Shown here piece by piece: positions 21,231 to 32,548 of a stretch of DNA of 64,000 nucleotides. Source of the DNA: Saussurea involucrata. Lineage: Eukaryota; Streptophyta; Magnoliopsida; Asterales; Asteraceae. A model generated the notes under the pieces. It saw only the letters and a program-made list of their open reading frames with translations. It was not told the DNA's origin and did no database searches. Each line of letters begins with the position of its first letter. Position 1 is the stretch's first letter. The position numbers and the translations under genes were made by a program. The stretch covers positions 21,875,001 through 21,939,000 of the forward strand of contig CM066322.1 of NCBI GenBank assembly GCA_033807775.1, written 5' to 3'.

Positions 21231-23631
21231 ATGTCTCGTATTACATCTTTGGTATGTTTTCCTTATGTTATTTGTTATTTTTTGTATGTTATTTTAAGTT
21301 AAGATATATGATCCATAGGTTGTTATAGTGTTTATAACTTATGTTTGAATATGTTCTATGTTTAACATGATATGTATGGTTTTATGTTTGAATGTGATAT
21401 TTGTATGTTATAATGTGTATGTTGTTATAGTGTGTTTTTTCATATAAAAATTGTTAAGAGTGTTTTTTTATAAAAAAATTGTTAAGAGTGTGTTTTTATA
21501 AAAAAATTGTTAAGAGTGTGTTTTTTTTTTTTATAAAAACACACTCTTAACAATTTTTTTATAAAAACACACCCTTAACAATTTTTTTATAAAAACAGTT
21601 TTTTATAAAAAATGTTTAAGAGTGTGTTTTTATAAAAAATTGTTATAGTTTTATGGTTTTATATAATGTGTTTTTTTATAAAAAAATTGTTAATTTTTTT
21701 TATAAAAATAGTTTTTATAAAAAAATTGTTAAAAATGTGTTTTTTTATAAAAAATTGTTAAGAGTGTGCTTTTATAAAAAAATTGTTATAGTTTTATGGT
21801 TTTATGTTTGAATGTGATATTTGTATGTTATAATGTGTATGTTGTTATAGTGTGTTTTTTCATATAAAAATTGTTAAGAGTGTTTTTTTATAAAAAAATT
21901 GTTAAAAGTGTGTTTTTATAAAAAAAAATTGTTAACAATGGTTTTTTTATAAAAACACACTCTTAACAATTTTTTTTATAAAAACACACCCTTAACAATT
22001 TTTTATAAAAACAGGTTTTTTTTATAAAAAAATTGTTAAGAGTGTGTTTTTATAAAAAATTGTTAAGGGTGTGTTTTTATAAAAAAAAACACATTTTTAA
22101 CAATTTTTATATGAAAAAACACACTATAACAACATACACATTATAACATACAAATATCACATTCAAACATAAAACCATAAAACTATAACAATTTTTTTTA
22201 TAAAAACACACTCTTAACAATTTTTTATAAAAAAACACATTTTATAAAAAAATTGTTAAATATGTGTTTTTTATAAAAAAATGTTAAGAATGACAACTTA
22301 GGTCCCTACGGTTTTAAGAATGACAACTTAGGTCCCTAAACTTTTAAGAATGCCAATTAGGTCCTAAACTTTTAAGAATGACAACTAGGGTCCCTAAACT
22401 TTTAAGAATGACTATTACAGGCCAGAAATGCATACTGTAAGTTATTTTGGTAGTTTTGGTTTAATTGTGAACATTTCCTAAATTGTACTTAAAACATTGA
22501 GTAACGTAATTTTCAGACGGGGTCTCCTATTACCCAGGATCACTTCTCGGAGCCTGACGATGACTCGATGGATGTTGTAGATCCACCACCACAGGTGACC
22601 CCGCTCCCTCTAAAGCGGTCGCATAAAATTTCACAATGGTTTTGTCACCCGTTTGGCCAACAAGGATCTACGACACCACCGCCCGCTAAAAAACAAGCAA
22701 AGAAAGCGGGGGGAAAGAAGGGAGGAAAGAAAAAGGGAAAGGTGCCTTCACCGGAGCCTCAACCGGCATCAGAAATATTGAGGATGTGCCGGACTGGTCG
22801 CCTCCCCAACTTGACATTCACCCCTTACGGGGGCTTAGAAATCAACCCCTCGTTTTTTGAAAAATTGCTTGCGGATGACCCTGTGAACTCTGACTTAGAT
22901 GATACAGTTAGTATGAAGTTAAATTATAGTCATATATAATCAAATATATTTATATTACATGTCTAACCATCTATTTTTTATGCATAGCACGTCGATTCTT
23001 GGGTTAGCCTGTTGCAAAAACATCGTGGCGTAGACACGAGGTGGACCATCATGCACACTATGTTCTTTCAGTGTATATTGATGGACCATCAAGGTCCCAC
23101 CTCCGTGATCGAAATATGCAATGGCTCGGAAGGGACCTCTTGGACTCTCCTCGATAGGGTATGCAAATCGTTTTACTGTTATTTTATTTAATAACATATA
23201 TGACATATATTGTAATATTTCAGGTGTACATCCCCATATGCTTGCATCCCAGACATTGGCTGCTTGGAGTGTTTGAACTAGACACTATGGTCATGACCCT
23301 ATATGACAGCGAAAAGGAGGGTCTCTGCAAACAACAATTGACAGAGCAGATGCAATCGTTTAAAACAAAACTATATACGTTCTTTTCATTGATCGGGGAT
23401 CATAGACGTCGCGAAGTGTCAAGTATCTTTCGCACAAAGATGGCCGGCCAAGTACCCCAGCAGACCGGGTTATATGCGGATTGCGGTGTATGGGTATGCC
23501 GTAATGTCCAAAAGTTGATAAATAACGAGGAGATATGGGTACCCCCTAACGAAACCGACGATGAGGCAATGGATTTCCGCCGACATATGGCGGAGTCAAT
23601 TTATGCTCATTGTCTAATAGGGCCACGTTAG
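21231..23631 (+). CDS. ULP1-like (C48) cysteine protease gene carried by the nested MULE
   Basis: Four exons: 21231-21251, 22517-22906, 22988-23158, 23224-23631; all GT-AG, all in phase, 329 aa. Residues 1-7 (MSRITSL) come from the tiny first exon. Residues 8-137 are acidic then Lys-rich (KKGGKKKGK, a possible nuclear signal). The protease core is about 138-320: His205 (HPRHWLLG), Asp222 (LYDSE), Gln273/274 (VPQQTG) and Cys281 (ADCGVWVC), the C48 set, all present. ULP1 proteases remove SUMO from proteins; whether this one does is unknown. Unlike the outer element's gene it has no DUF1985 exon, so it is a shortened form. Start choice rests on the match of ATG, leader and donor with the outer copy. 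Confidence 0.85.
21782..22192. repeat. Intronic inverted repeat in the nested MULE gene
   Basis: A 95-bp arm at 21782-21876 is repeated in inverse orientation at 22098-22192, apparently without mismatch; much of the arm also occurs in direct orientation at about 21381-21466. Between and around are many 'tttttataaaaaattgttaagagtg' type units in both orientations (shown in part). A transcript of intron 1 could fold into a long hairpin. Confidence 0.85.
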
Positions 23632-24700
23632 GTTGTTTATGTAACATTAAATAATTGTTATTTTTAGTATTAACTTATTTTGTTAAAGTATTGTGATTGA
23701 CTTACTGTTTACTTCATTTGGTTTTTGCTAATTTCATCCATTTACTCAACTTTGAGTATCGATATCTCTTTCACACATACTCTATTTTGGACGCATTATA
23801 TATCATTTCGAAGATCTCATATAGAAGAACATAAACCTACTAAAAGTTAGTTATATATAACACATATATATAAATTTAAATGCGTCCAAAGTTTAGTAAA
23901 ACCCATATTTCCAACACCTAGTAAGTAGGTTTATGAAACTTGCGATAATCCTAATACAGAGATTATTGGATGAACAAGCATTTATTTCTTGATTATTGGG
24001 GTATTGGTTCTTGTTGTCTGGAAGTGATTCATATGATGCAAAAATTGGTATCATGTAATGTAGAACAATATCTATATTATAGAAACTTGAATTTGATAGT
24101 ACCATATAAATCTGATCTAAATTCTCATTAATTAGCTATGTTTGACTACTTAAAGACTAATTTTCTGCCTAATGAAAGACCTTTATTCAAGAGCAGACGA
24201 ATATTGCAGTTACCTTTTCAGTGGAATCATGCAGACAACTTTTTCAGACGAAATCTATAAACACATTCAAATAATAATAATTTAAAACGATTTAATGAAT
24301 TAGTTAATATATGATTATTATGTTAATGCGATAGGAGTGTAAAAAAAATTGAAAAAAAAATAAGAGATGTACCATAAATTAAATAATTAACTATAAGAGT
24401 ATGAATTTTAAATATAAAATATTTTTTTATGTAGTGTATAACTGTATATGATATATATTAAAATATATAAATCCAAAAAAAATTTCAAGATTGGGCTCAT
24501 TTCGAACGTATCGAAGAGACGATTATAATAGTGTAATTTGTTAAAATTAAAACGTATTTTTTAACGTATTTTAGTTAATAAACGATTATATGTGTTAAAT
24601 GTAAAATTAAAATAATGAAAGTAAAAGGTATAAAGTAAATTTAGTAAATAAGTATAGGGGTTGAAAGTGTAACATTTCATTTTAAATTCGTAAAAATGGA
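23632..24700. other. Non-coding tail of the nested MULE
   Basis: AT-rich DNA after the protease stop. About 24476-24680 resembles the repeat present twice at 58690-59520 (shared 'ttgggctcatttcgaa' then a similar order of words). No gene seen. Confidence 0.55.
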
Positions 24701-25326
24701 CGAAATGGGGTGAACAGTGCCAAAAATATCAAAATTTTCATAAATGGTCCCTGTAAATTTTCAAAAATGGTCCCTTGCAATTGAAAAGTCACAAAAATAA
24801 CCCCATCGCGGGATGAGCCCGTGATCGCGGGATTCCATTTTTCAAAAATGGTCCCTGCAAGTTTAAAAAAGTGTCAGAAATGGTCCCTGGCCCGCGATCG
24901 CGGGCTCCCATCGCGGAAAAAAGGGGTATTTTTGCAAAGTGGGAGAGATTTTGGGTATTTCAGTAAAACATGGTCAAACTTAGGGTATTTTAATTAATTT
25001 CCCGTTTTTTTTATAAAAAGATGAGTGTTTTTTATAAAAAAAATGTTAAGAGTGTTTTTTTTTATAAAAAGAAGAGTGTTTTTTATAAAAAAAAATGTTA
25101 AGAGTGTTTTTTATAAAAAAAAAAGATGTTAGTGTTTTTTTTATAAAAAGATTAGTGTTTTTTATAAAAATAAATGTTAAGAGTGTTTTTTATAAAAAAA
25201 ATGTTAGTGTGTTTTTTTTATAAAAAGATGAGTGTTTTTTATAAAAATAAATGTTAAGAGTGTTTTTTATAAAAATAAATGTTAAGAGTGTTTTTTATAA
25301 AAAAAAATGTTAGTGTTTTTTTATAA

Positions 25327-25566
25327 CTTTGGTGAATGACAACTTAGGTCCCTAAACTTTGGTGAATGACAACTTAGGCCCCCTAACTTTGGTGAATGAC
25401 AACATAGGTTCCTAAACTTTGGTGAATGACAACTTAGGTCCCCTAACTTTGGTGAATGACAACTTAGGTCCCTAAACTTTGCTAAATGACAACTTAGGTC
25501 CCTAAACTTTGGTGACTGACAACTTAGGTCCCTAAACTTTGGTGAATGAAAACTTAGGTCCCTAAA
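25327..25566. repeat. Tandem 30-bp repeat, 8 copies
   Basis: The unit is CTTTGGTGAATGACAACTTAGGTCCCTAAA (first 20 bases CTTTGGTGAATGACAACTTA) with few changes, in intron 1 of the outer MULE gene. A related word (AAGAATGACAACTTAGGTCC) repeats at about 22288-22405 in the matching intron of the nested copy, so the repeat is part of the family. Confidence 0.9.
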
Positions 25567-27315
25567 TGAATATATAAAAACATTTAAATTGGCTTCACAT
25601 GCCACACTCATTCATTTTGGCCTCTTGCCAAAAGCATCTATATATAACACTATTATATATTGAAATAAAATAAACCGCAACATATCTATTTGGATTTTGT
25701 CAAACGGGTGTAAATAGCCCTAAGGTATGTGGTGACTTAAGCAATCCTTGTGATTCCCCTGCTACCTGGAAGTCCAATAGATTGAGTGGTTTCTTTTCTA
25801 AAACTAAAACAGACGAATAATTATCAACACAATAAACCAAACAAGCAAAACATCTATATATAACACTAACTATAACATCCGTGAATGACTATGTAGAAGG
25901 ATTTCTTTCACATCGACTTGACGTTAAAGTTCCGTGTTGGCTACATGGTGGAGTTGAGACAGCGCTTCGCGGAATTAGGTGATCGCGCAGCTAGCCTTGA
26001 GGACATCTTTAGAGGGACACCTTTCGGTCCATGGATGGATCTTACCAATTCTGGTGGCGACCCCACGCTAGTACACATGTTTCTACAGTTGGAGGTCGAG
26101 GTCTCCCATGGTGATCCGGAGGAGATGTATTTTGATTTCTTCGGGCATCAACTGCGGTTTGGGCGTCGTGAGTTCTGTCTAATTACAGGACTACTTTTTG
26201 GAGAGGCTCCCCGCCTTCCTCCCATAGCAGACATTTCCTTCATTCGTAGGGTTTGGCCTGGCGTGTCAGCATCTCGTTTGAAGCTGAAGAAAGTCGTGGA
26301 GACGATGAAACAGGGCCTTAGTGCCCTAAGCGACCAAGATGTTATCCGTGTATGCTTGGTGGCGATCGTGGATATGGGCTTCATGGGCCGTGAGTGGAGC
26401 CAGACTGCTTACGAGATGGTCCTTAGGGCCGTCGAGGACTTGGATTTGTTTAACAGGTACCCATGGGGTAGCCACATCTGGACACATTGCTACACTATTA
26501 TGCACCGAGCCATCGCCAGACGCCCCGATCGACTTGCCAAGATGAATCTTTGTGGATTTACATACGCCTTCAAGGTTAGATACGTAGTATAACATAAATA
26601 ATAATACATACAAACTGTTTGGCTTTCCTTTTTACGTACTTGCTCTTCTTGTGTAATTCCATATATGGATCTTGGAGATGTTTCCCGCAGCCTGTCAATA
26701 TTTCAACAAGCGCACCGACATATTACATAGGGGAAACCGTTGGGACCGGGGGGGGTCTTTCCTTAAATAGGCAGACTTAGTTTGAGTTCTTCAGCCAATC
26801 TAGACATGTAAGTTCTTTTACTATGTTTACAATGTTGCATACGTTAGTCCCGCTTATTAAATTTTTTGTGTTTTACCATATATTTAGCCGCCGCTTACGC
26901 CTTTCGAAAACCTTCTGCCTATTGCCTACGAGAGGGACACGCCTTGGTACAGAAACAGCGTGGCCTTGCGGCAAGGGTTCGACGTCCCTCTCCTTCCCCA
27001 TCTGGGTCTAGTTCCTCATCTGACGAAGATGAGGAAGACGACGCGAGGCCCCCTTCCGATCGATATCAGCCGCCCCCTTCCGATCAATATCACCCGCCCC
27101 CTTCCGATCGATATGAGGCGCCCCCTTCCTCCTCCCATCAAGATCCGACACACGTCTACGGGCCATTTCGTGGCAGTCATGATGAGCTGTGGGACTACGT
27201 CCACGGGCTTGTAGACACACGTTTAGATTATCTGGAGGCATTCGCCAGACAGTTTGGCGTTGTTCATGTTAGTGTTTAACTTAATTTGTCGGCCACGATC
27301 TTTTAGTTTGTATAT

Positions 27316-28550
27316 TGTTAATGCCAAAAATCGCACAAAAGTACAACTTAAGGTCGATGTGGACATTTAACAACTAAAGAAACGTATATCAAGCCAAATA
27401 ACACAATTGCGAGGAAAAAGTAAAAGAGACAAGAGATTTGGTGACGCGAAAAACCCCAAAACAAGGGAAAAAACCGCGGTCGACTCTGTGAGAGTCGACA
27501 GTGCACTATGGTTCGCCAAACAGGGGCGAAAGTCATTTTGTGACAGATGATATGTGTACAATAGGTTACAAATGAAGTAAAAATACACTTAGTCGTGTGT
27601 AAAAAGTGTGCGTCGTGTGTTTAAACGTGCGAAACAAGCTATTGTCATGCGATTTGAACTGTTGTCGTGCGGTTTGAACTGTTGTCGTGCGGTACTTGCG
27701 TTAGCGACGTGTGCTCGAATGCGAGAGAGAAAATGTAGAAGTAGATGAGAATGCAGTTGTATAGCTAGATGAATTCGTCCCCCCTCTTTGAAGATGGAGC
27801 AAGCCTTTATATAGGGTTCGCTGGTCATTAATGTGCCTTGATGACTCGCTTTTGTAACCGCTGTCGGCATTGAATGCGCTTTGATGATTGGTTTTGTAAC
27901 CGCTGTCGAGTCTTTAATGTCATTAAGAGCTCGACCGTTATTGTCCGTTGTACCATAATGGCTTGTAGACCTGCATTAATGAACAAAAGAAACGGCTGTT
28001 GACCATTGATGGTTAGTGAAATCGTAAGACCGTCTTAAGTTCTGGACGTCGGTCTTATGGAGCATACGACCGTCGCCGACATACAAGACCATGTATATGA
28101 CTGTAAACGTCTTGTAAGACCTTATTTTAATATAAGAATAGTCTTATGACAATGTCGTAAGACCAGGTCGCAGGACCAGGATGATATAAGATCGACGACA
28201 GGAGGCTGTTGACGTAAGACCGACGGGTCGTAACTGGCGACATAAGACTGGCGACATAAGACTAGCGACGTAAGACTAGTAACGTTTGACTTGCGACATG
28301 TAACATGCGACACGTGTGACATGCGATGCGTGTCGAGCGATCATGAGATGTAAAGTCACTATCCTGAGTGACTATTGACACAGGATGTCGTTTAATAACC
28401 AACTATCGTATGTCGGGGATATGGCAATAATGGGTATTACCCTTGTCGGTCGGGGGTATGACTTTTGTAGGTATTAGGGTAATCAAGGTCCACGGGTCAT
28501 GTCGAGGGAATTTCCCAAGTCGGTCGAGGGTGTGATTTTTTACCCAAACA
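27316..28550 (-). mobile_element. Solo LTR inside the outer MULE gene
   Basis: The segment begins TGTTAATGCC and ends CCCAAACA, and both sides carry TATAT (27311-27315 and 28551-28555), a 5-bp target duplication. Length 1,235 bp, no coding capacity. On the minus strand a strong TATATAAAGG box lies near 27811-27820, suggesting the LTR points that way. About 28100-28340 is full of 'cgtaagac' and 'gcgaca' words. The gypsy or copia assignment is open. Confidence 0.8.
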
Positions 28551-28672
28551 TATATTAATATTACGTTCTAAATTTGTTTTAGCTGTCGAGTACGACGCCG
28601 ATCCCTGCTCCGTTCGGACATGGGGCACATGCGACGTTTGGCACCACATCCTATCCGTCATTCCCTGAGAAT

Positions 28673-29224
28673 GTAAGTCACACTGAGTAACCATTATAGT
28701 TATATGTTAGTTCCTAAATTTGTGGGACTAATAATGATCAATGTCACGCAGGTCGGGATGTCGGGGGCAGGGGGATACACATCCTAAATGCCACCGTTTA
28801 GCAGCACATCCGATTCGTCAATCCCGGAGAGTGTAAGTCACACTGAGTAACCATTATAGTTATATGTTAGTTCCTAAATTTGTAACTCTTATAATGATCA
28901 ATGTCACGTAGGTCGGGATGTCGGGGGCAGGGGGATACACATCCCAAATGCCACCGTTTAGCAGCACATCCTATTCGCCAATCTCGGAGAGTGTAAGTCA
29001 CACTGAGTAACCATTATACTTATATGTTAGTTCCTAAATTTGTAACTCTTATAATGATCAATGTCACACAGGTCGGGATGTCGGGGGCAGGGGGATACAC
29101 ATCCCAAATGCCGCCGTTTGGAACCACATCATTCACGGACCTCCTTGGCCTATCGGACGCAGACTATTACAGGCCGGAAATGCCGGGGTCATCGTACGTC
29201 ACACCGCCAGCTTCCACGCATACT
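28673..29224 (+). repeat. Tandem exon-intron triplication, period 160 bp
   Basis: Three units start at 28752, 28912 and 29072, each an exon beginning GTCGGGATGTCGGGGGCAGG with its own acceptor, and the first two with the same donor GTAAGTCACACTGAG. The spacing is exactly 160 bp. The third unit runs on into a longer exon (to 29224). The first copy has TCC TAA ATG where the others have TCC CAA ATG, so it ends translation if included. Confidence 0.92.
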
Positions 29225-31114
29225 GTAAGTTATTTTGGTTTAATTGTGAACATAATGAAATTGTACTTAAAACATCTAATAACTTAATTTTCAGTCGATG
29301 GGGTCGGGACAACACTTCCGTCAGCCAAAAATTGTCGAGGACCACTTCTCGGAGCCGGAAGATGACCCGGTGGATGTTGTAGATCCACAGGCGGAGGTGG
29401 CAGACCCGTCTAGGCCGGTTCGAGAGACTAAACGTTCACGCTTTTGGGGTTCCCCATGGACACGGCAAAAAAGACCACACCGCAACCTCAAAAGAAAGCA
29501 AAGGAAGCAGGAAAGAAAGCGGGAAAGAAGGAGGGAAAGAAAGCGGGAAAGGGAAAGATGGCTTCACCGGAGCATCTTCCGGCCTCGGATATATTGAACA
29601 TGTGCCAGGCTGGTGACCTCCCCAGCCTGGTATTCATCCCTTTCCTCAACCTGGACATCACCCCCTCGTTTTTCAAAGTATTGCTGGCAGATGACCCTTT
29701 GGAGTCTGAATTAGAGGATGTGGTTAGTATTGAAGTTTAACTATAGTCATATAATCAAATATATTTATATTACATGTCTAACCATCTATTTTTTGTGTAT
29801 AGCACGTCGATTGTTGGGTCGCCATTCTCCAACGTTCCCGTCTACCAGACACGAGGTGGACCGTCATGCACAATACTTTCTTTGCGTTCATGGTCCTTCA
29901 ACATCAAGGTCCCGCCTCCGTGGCTAACTCATACAATGGCATGGAAGGGGTGAATTGGTGGTTTCTCGATACTGTATGTAAATCGTTTTACTCTTATTTT
30001 ATTTAAGTTGTTTGGTTGCTAACTAAGTTGTCTAATATTGTAATATTTCAGGTGCACATCCCTATCTGCATCCATCCTAAACATTGGCTGCTCGGAGTGT
30101 TTGATCTTCCGCGTATGGTGATGACCATATATGACAGCGACAAAGCCAATCTCTACACAGACGGAATGAATGAGCGTCTTGCCATATTTAAAGCTGTGTT
30201 GTCGGAGTTCTTTAACCGGATCGGGGATGTGGACCGTCGCGAAAAGTCAGTGCACTTCCGTCCATTGATGAGGCGAACGCCGGTATCGAAAAGGTAAAAG
30301 GTATGTGGAACCATAACAGGGGGATTCAACAAGGGAAAATGGAGTATCTAGCGGAGAAGAAACGCGAACTGGCCATGACTAGGGCTCACGTTCGGGAGCT
30401 GCAACGACATATTAAGGAAGTAGAAGAGGAACTACAAGAAATCGAAGACGACTACACGGGAATGGAGGACGTCATCAAGGAAAAGGTTAACTTCATCACC
30501 AGACTCCAGGACGCATTCCAGTCATAGATTTCTTTGTTTACCTGCACTGTATCCGTTTCGGTTGGAAAGATGATCTGCAATAACTGATCTTTTAATTAAT
30601 TTGCTTATTAAATAACTTAAAATGGGGAAAACATTTTCTTTAATTAACTTCTATATTAAATACATTAAAATGGAAAGGAAACAATACATTAAAAACCTCA
30701 ACTACATAAAATGATAACCTAAAAACTACAGGGACCAAAAATGTAATTTTTTTGCCCCAAACTTGAGGGACCAAAAACGTAATTTCGGCTTACCGCGGGA
30801 CCACCGCGGGGCAGGGGCCAAAATTCTACCGAGTCCAAAGTTGGGGGGGGGGGGGGTCTGCGGCTTCCACGGCCAATCTTGAGGGGCCAAAAGTGTACCG
30901 CGAGCATTCTTGAGGGGCCTCCGCGGGACTTTTGGCCAAAACGTCGTGACACGTGGGTGTAGGCCCGCGATCGCGGGGCCCACTGCAGAAAATTTGGGTA
31001 TTTTGGTAAAGTCGACGAGATTTTGGGTATTTTGGTAAGTCAGAGTCAAACTTTGGGTATTTTAATTAATTTCCCTTAAATAAATGTCACATAATAATAA
31101 GTTTTTCTGTATAA

Positions 31115-31750
31115 GAGCATCTCCAATGGTCAGAAAGCTTGAAAATGATTTGAAGATGAGTTAATCATTGGAGACAAAGACTTGAAAATGACTTTACTCA
31201 TCAAACACTTGATGTTCCTTAAGTCTTTGAAAAAATGAATGTAAGAGGCAAAAGAGAGAGAAAGTATATATTAGTGGGACCAACATATTTTTAGGGAAAT
31301 TAATTAAAATACCCTAAGTTTGACCCCTTCTTACCAAAATACCCTAAATCTCTACCGGTTTACCAAAATGCCCTAAATTTCGGCGGTGGGCCCTGCGATC
31401 GCGGGCCTAGCCCACGTGTCACCTAGGTTTGGGCAAAATGTCCCGCGGAGCCCCCCAACTATGGCCGCGGTGACAAGTTTGGTCCCTGCCCGCGGTGACG
31501 ATTTTGGCCTATTGCGGGCCCATCGCGGGGAACCACCGCGGGCCAGGCCGAAACTTTGTGACACGTGGGTGTGGGCCCGAGATCGCGGGGCCCATCGCAG
31601 AAAATTAGGGTATTTTGGTAAACTCTCCGAGATTTAGGGTATTTTGGTAAGAAATGGTCAAACTTAGGGTATTTTAATTAATTTCCCTATTTTTTATATA
31701 TTTTTATTTTCTCCAAGTCTTTTATAATAGTTTTACCATTGTTGATGCCC
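31115..31750. mobile_element. Harbinger-like MITE interrupted by a MULE derivative
   Basis: Left end GAGCATCTCCAATGG, right end CCATTGTTGATGCCC, flanked by TAA on both sides (31112-31114, 31751-31753), as expected for PIF/Harbinger MITEs. The 394-bp MULE derivative at 31294-31687 splits it. Confidence 0.65.
31294..31687. mobile_element. 394-bp MULE deletion derivative
   Basis: Both ends match the MULE family above (GGGAAATTAATTAAAATACCC and reverse complement, given in part as GGGAAATTAATTAAAATACC), with the same GC-rich blocks (GCGATCGCGGGCC, CACGTGTCAC). Only the two inverted ends remain; there is no cargo. Flanks ATATTTTTA and TATTTTTTA resemble each other but an exact 9-bp duplication is not clean in this AT-rich site. 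Confidence 0.88.
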
Positions 31751-32369
31751 TAATAAGTTATACCTTTTTTCAATCATTGTTGTTTTGATCGATTGAAATT
31801 CAGTGGATTCGAATGGATCTGATTTGATTTTTTCATTTATTGATTGTTGAATTTTATCATTCAATCCCGTTAAAATTTGATAAATTGAATCATATTAGTT
31901 TCGTCCATTAGATATTAATATTGGTTATTAATTTGATCGAATTAGATCCATCCAATATTCTGATTCAATTGTTGACTAAATCATTCATGTAATTTCCTAA
32001 CTTCTTAAAAACACTACTTACAAATATCAAATAAAACCAATATTGTAAAATATCAACAATTATATATATTAGATGGTAATTAAGTCAAATCGATTCAGAA
32101 TTATAGGATTTTGATTGTCATCCAAGAACTGGAAGATCCAACTGGATTGTTGGAATTTTTTATCCAAGCTAATCCAATTATGATTGGTCGGCTCTAATTA
32201 GATTGATCAATTTTGATTGTACTGGATGGCTTTATACACATCCCTAATGTCTAGACAAGTTTGTGTATACCTTGACTGATCCCATTGAGCCTTAGAGAAC
32301 CGTAGGTAAAATTATCAATGGCCTTGAACTAATAACCTATGGGGAGATGCACCTACATAAGATGCACTT
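31751..32369. other. Intergenic AT-rich DNA, no gene seen
   Basis: No ORF, RNA gene or clear repeat recognised apart from repeated 'gattgaatt/ttgattg' words. Confidence 0.5.
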
Positions 32370-32548
32370 GTGAGAATTTAAGTTAGCGTGAGAAGTGGTT
32401 ATTAGTCGTGATGCACATTAGGATGAGATGCACCGAGATTCACCAGATCAATCCCTGTATCAAATGCGATTCATGGTTGAGTTTGAGATTAAAGTGATCA
32501 ATAGTACAGGTCCACTTCTCATGTTAACTAAACTTCTCACACGATCCT
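32370..32548. mobile_element. MITE-like repeat (family also at 57031)
   Basis: Shares 'gagaagtggttat', 'gatgcacatta' and 'aggatgagatgcaccgag' with 57031-57240, and both end near 'ctcacacgatcct'/'cccacacgatcct'. The ends are imperfect inverted repeats around TTAACTTGAGAAG. No coding capacity. Confidence 0.65.

Larger units (their letters stand above)
20600..25003 (+). mobile_element. Nested 4.4-kb MULE of the same family
   Basis: Ends GGGAAATTAATTAAAATAC and its reverse complement. The flanks are a perfect 9-bp duplication, GTTTTTTTT at 20591-20599 and 25004-25012. The GC-rich inner part of the left repeat is itself duplicated (about 20690-20830 and 20850-21010), each with GCGATCGCGGG. The right repeat differs inside the GC-rich zone. 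It lies wholly within intron 1 of the outer element's gene, in a tract of 'tttttataaaaa' repeats. It carries a short ULP1-like gene and no transposase. Confidence 0.93.
20272..30527 (+). pseudogene. Decayed DUF1985/ULP1-like gene of the outer MULE
   Basis: Readable exons: 20272-20292 (MARVTRL), 25897-26574 (226 aa with the DUF1985-type segment FGHQLRFGRREFCLITGL), 26888-27267 (acidic, Ser-rich, then PPPSDRY repeats), about 28583-28672, three near-identical exons 28752-28832, 28912-28992, 29072-29224, then 29295-29730, 29803-29973 and 30052-30296. The last resembles the start of a ULP1 protease (HPKHWLLGVF, IYDSDK) but stops before any DCG motif, so the catalytic Cys is gone. A separate ORF at 30303-30527 encodes a 74-residue coiled coil. 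Further defects: an exon near 26660 has no clear acceptor; the first of the triplicated exons has TAA in frame; the frame shifts near 29450 relative to the nested copy. Intron 1 is 5.6 kb because it contains the nested element. Confidence 0.8.
19863..31075 (+). mobile_element. 11.2-kb MULE carrying a ULP1-like gene
   Basis: The left end GAGAAATTAATTAAAATAC and the right end, read in reverse GGGAAATTAATTAAAATAC, begin terminal inverted repeats of about 200 bp that match through a GC-rich block with GCGATCGCGGG and CACGTGTC. The flanks are TTAAATTAA (19854-19862) and TTAAATAAA (31076-31084), a 9-bp target duplication with one mismatch, as expected for Mutator-like elements. There is no mudrA-type transposase; the cargo is a decayed DUF1985/ULP1-like gene. 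This fits the ULP-bearing MULEs described in plants (the Kaonashi group of Arabidopsis is the example I know). It is interrupted by a nested MULE (20600-25003) and a solo LTR (27316-28550). Confidence 0.92.

Noticed and set aside
25327..25566. CRISPR-like array of 30-bp repeats
   Set aside because: The repeats are head to tail with no unique spacers, and this is nuclear plant DNA.
25321..25611. Minus-strand ORF of 96 codons with repeated FRDLSCHSPK
   Set aside because: It is the translation of a 30-bp tandem repeat in an intron; the period is divisible by three, so the frame stays open by chance.
26960..27241. ORFs on both strands with LPIDI or DIDRKGA repeats
   Set aside because: They are shadows of the PPPSDRY repeat in the frame that continues the MULE gene.
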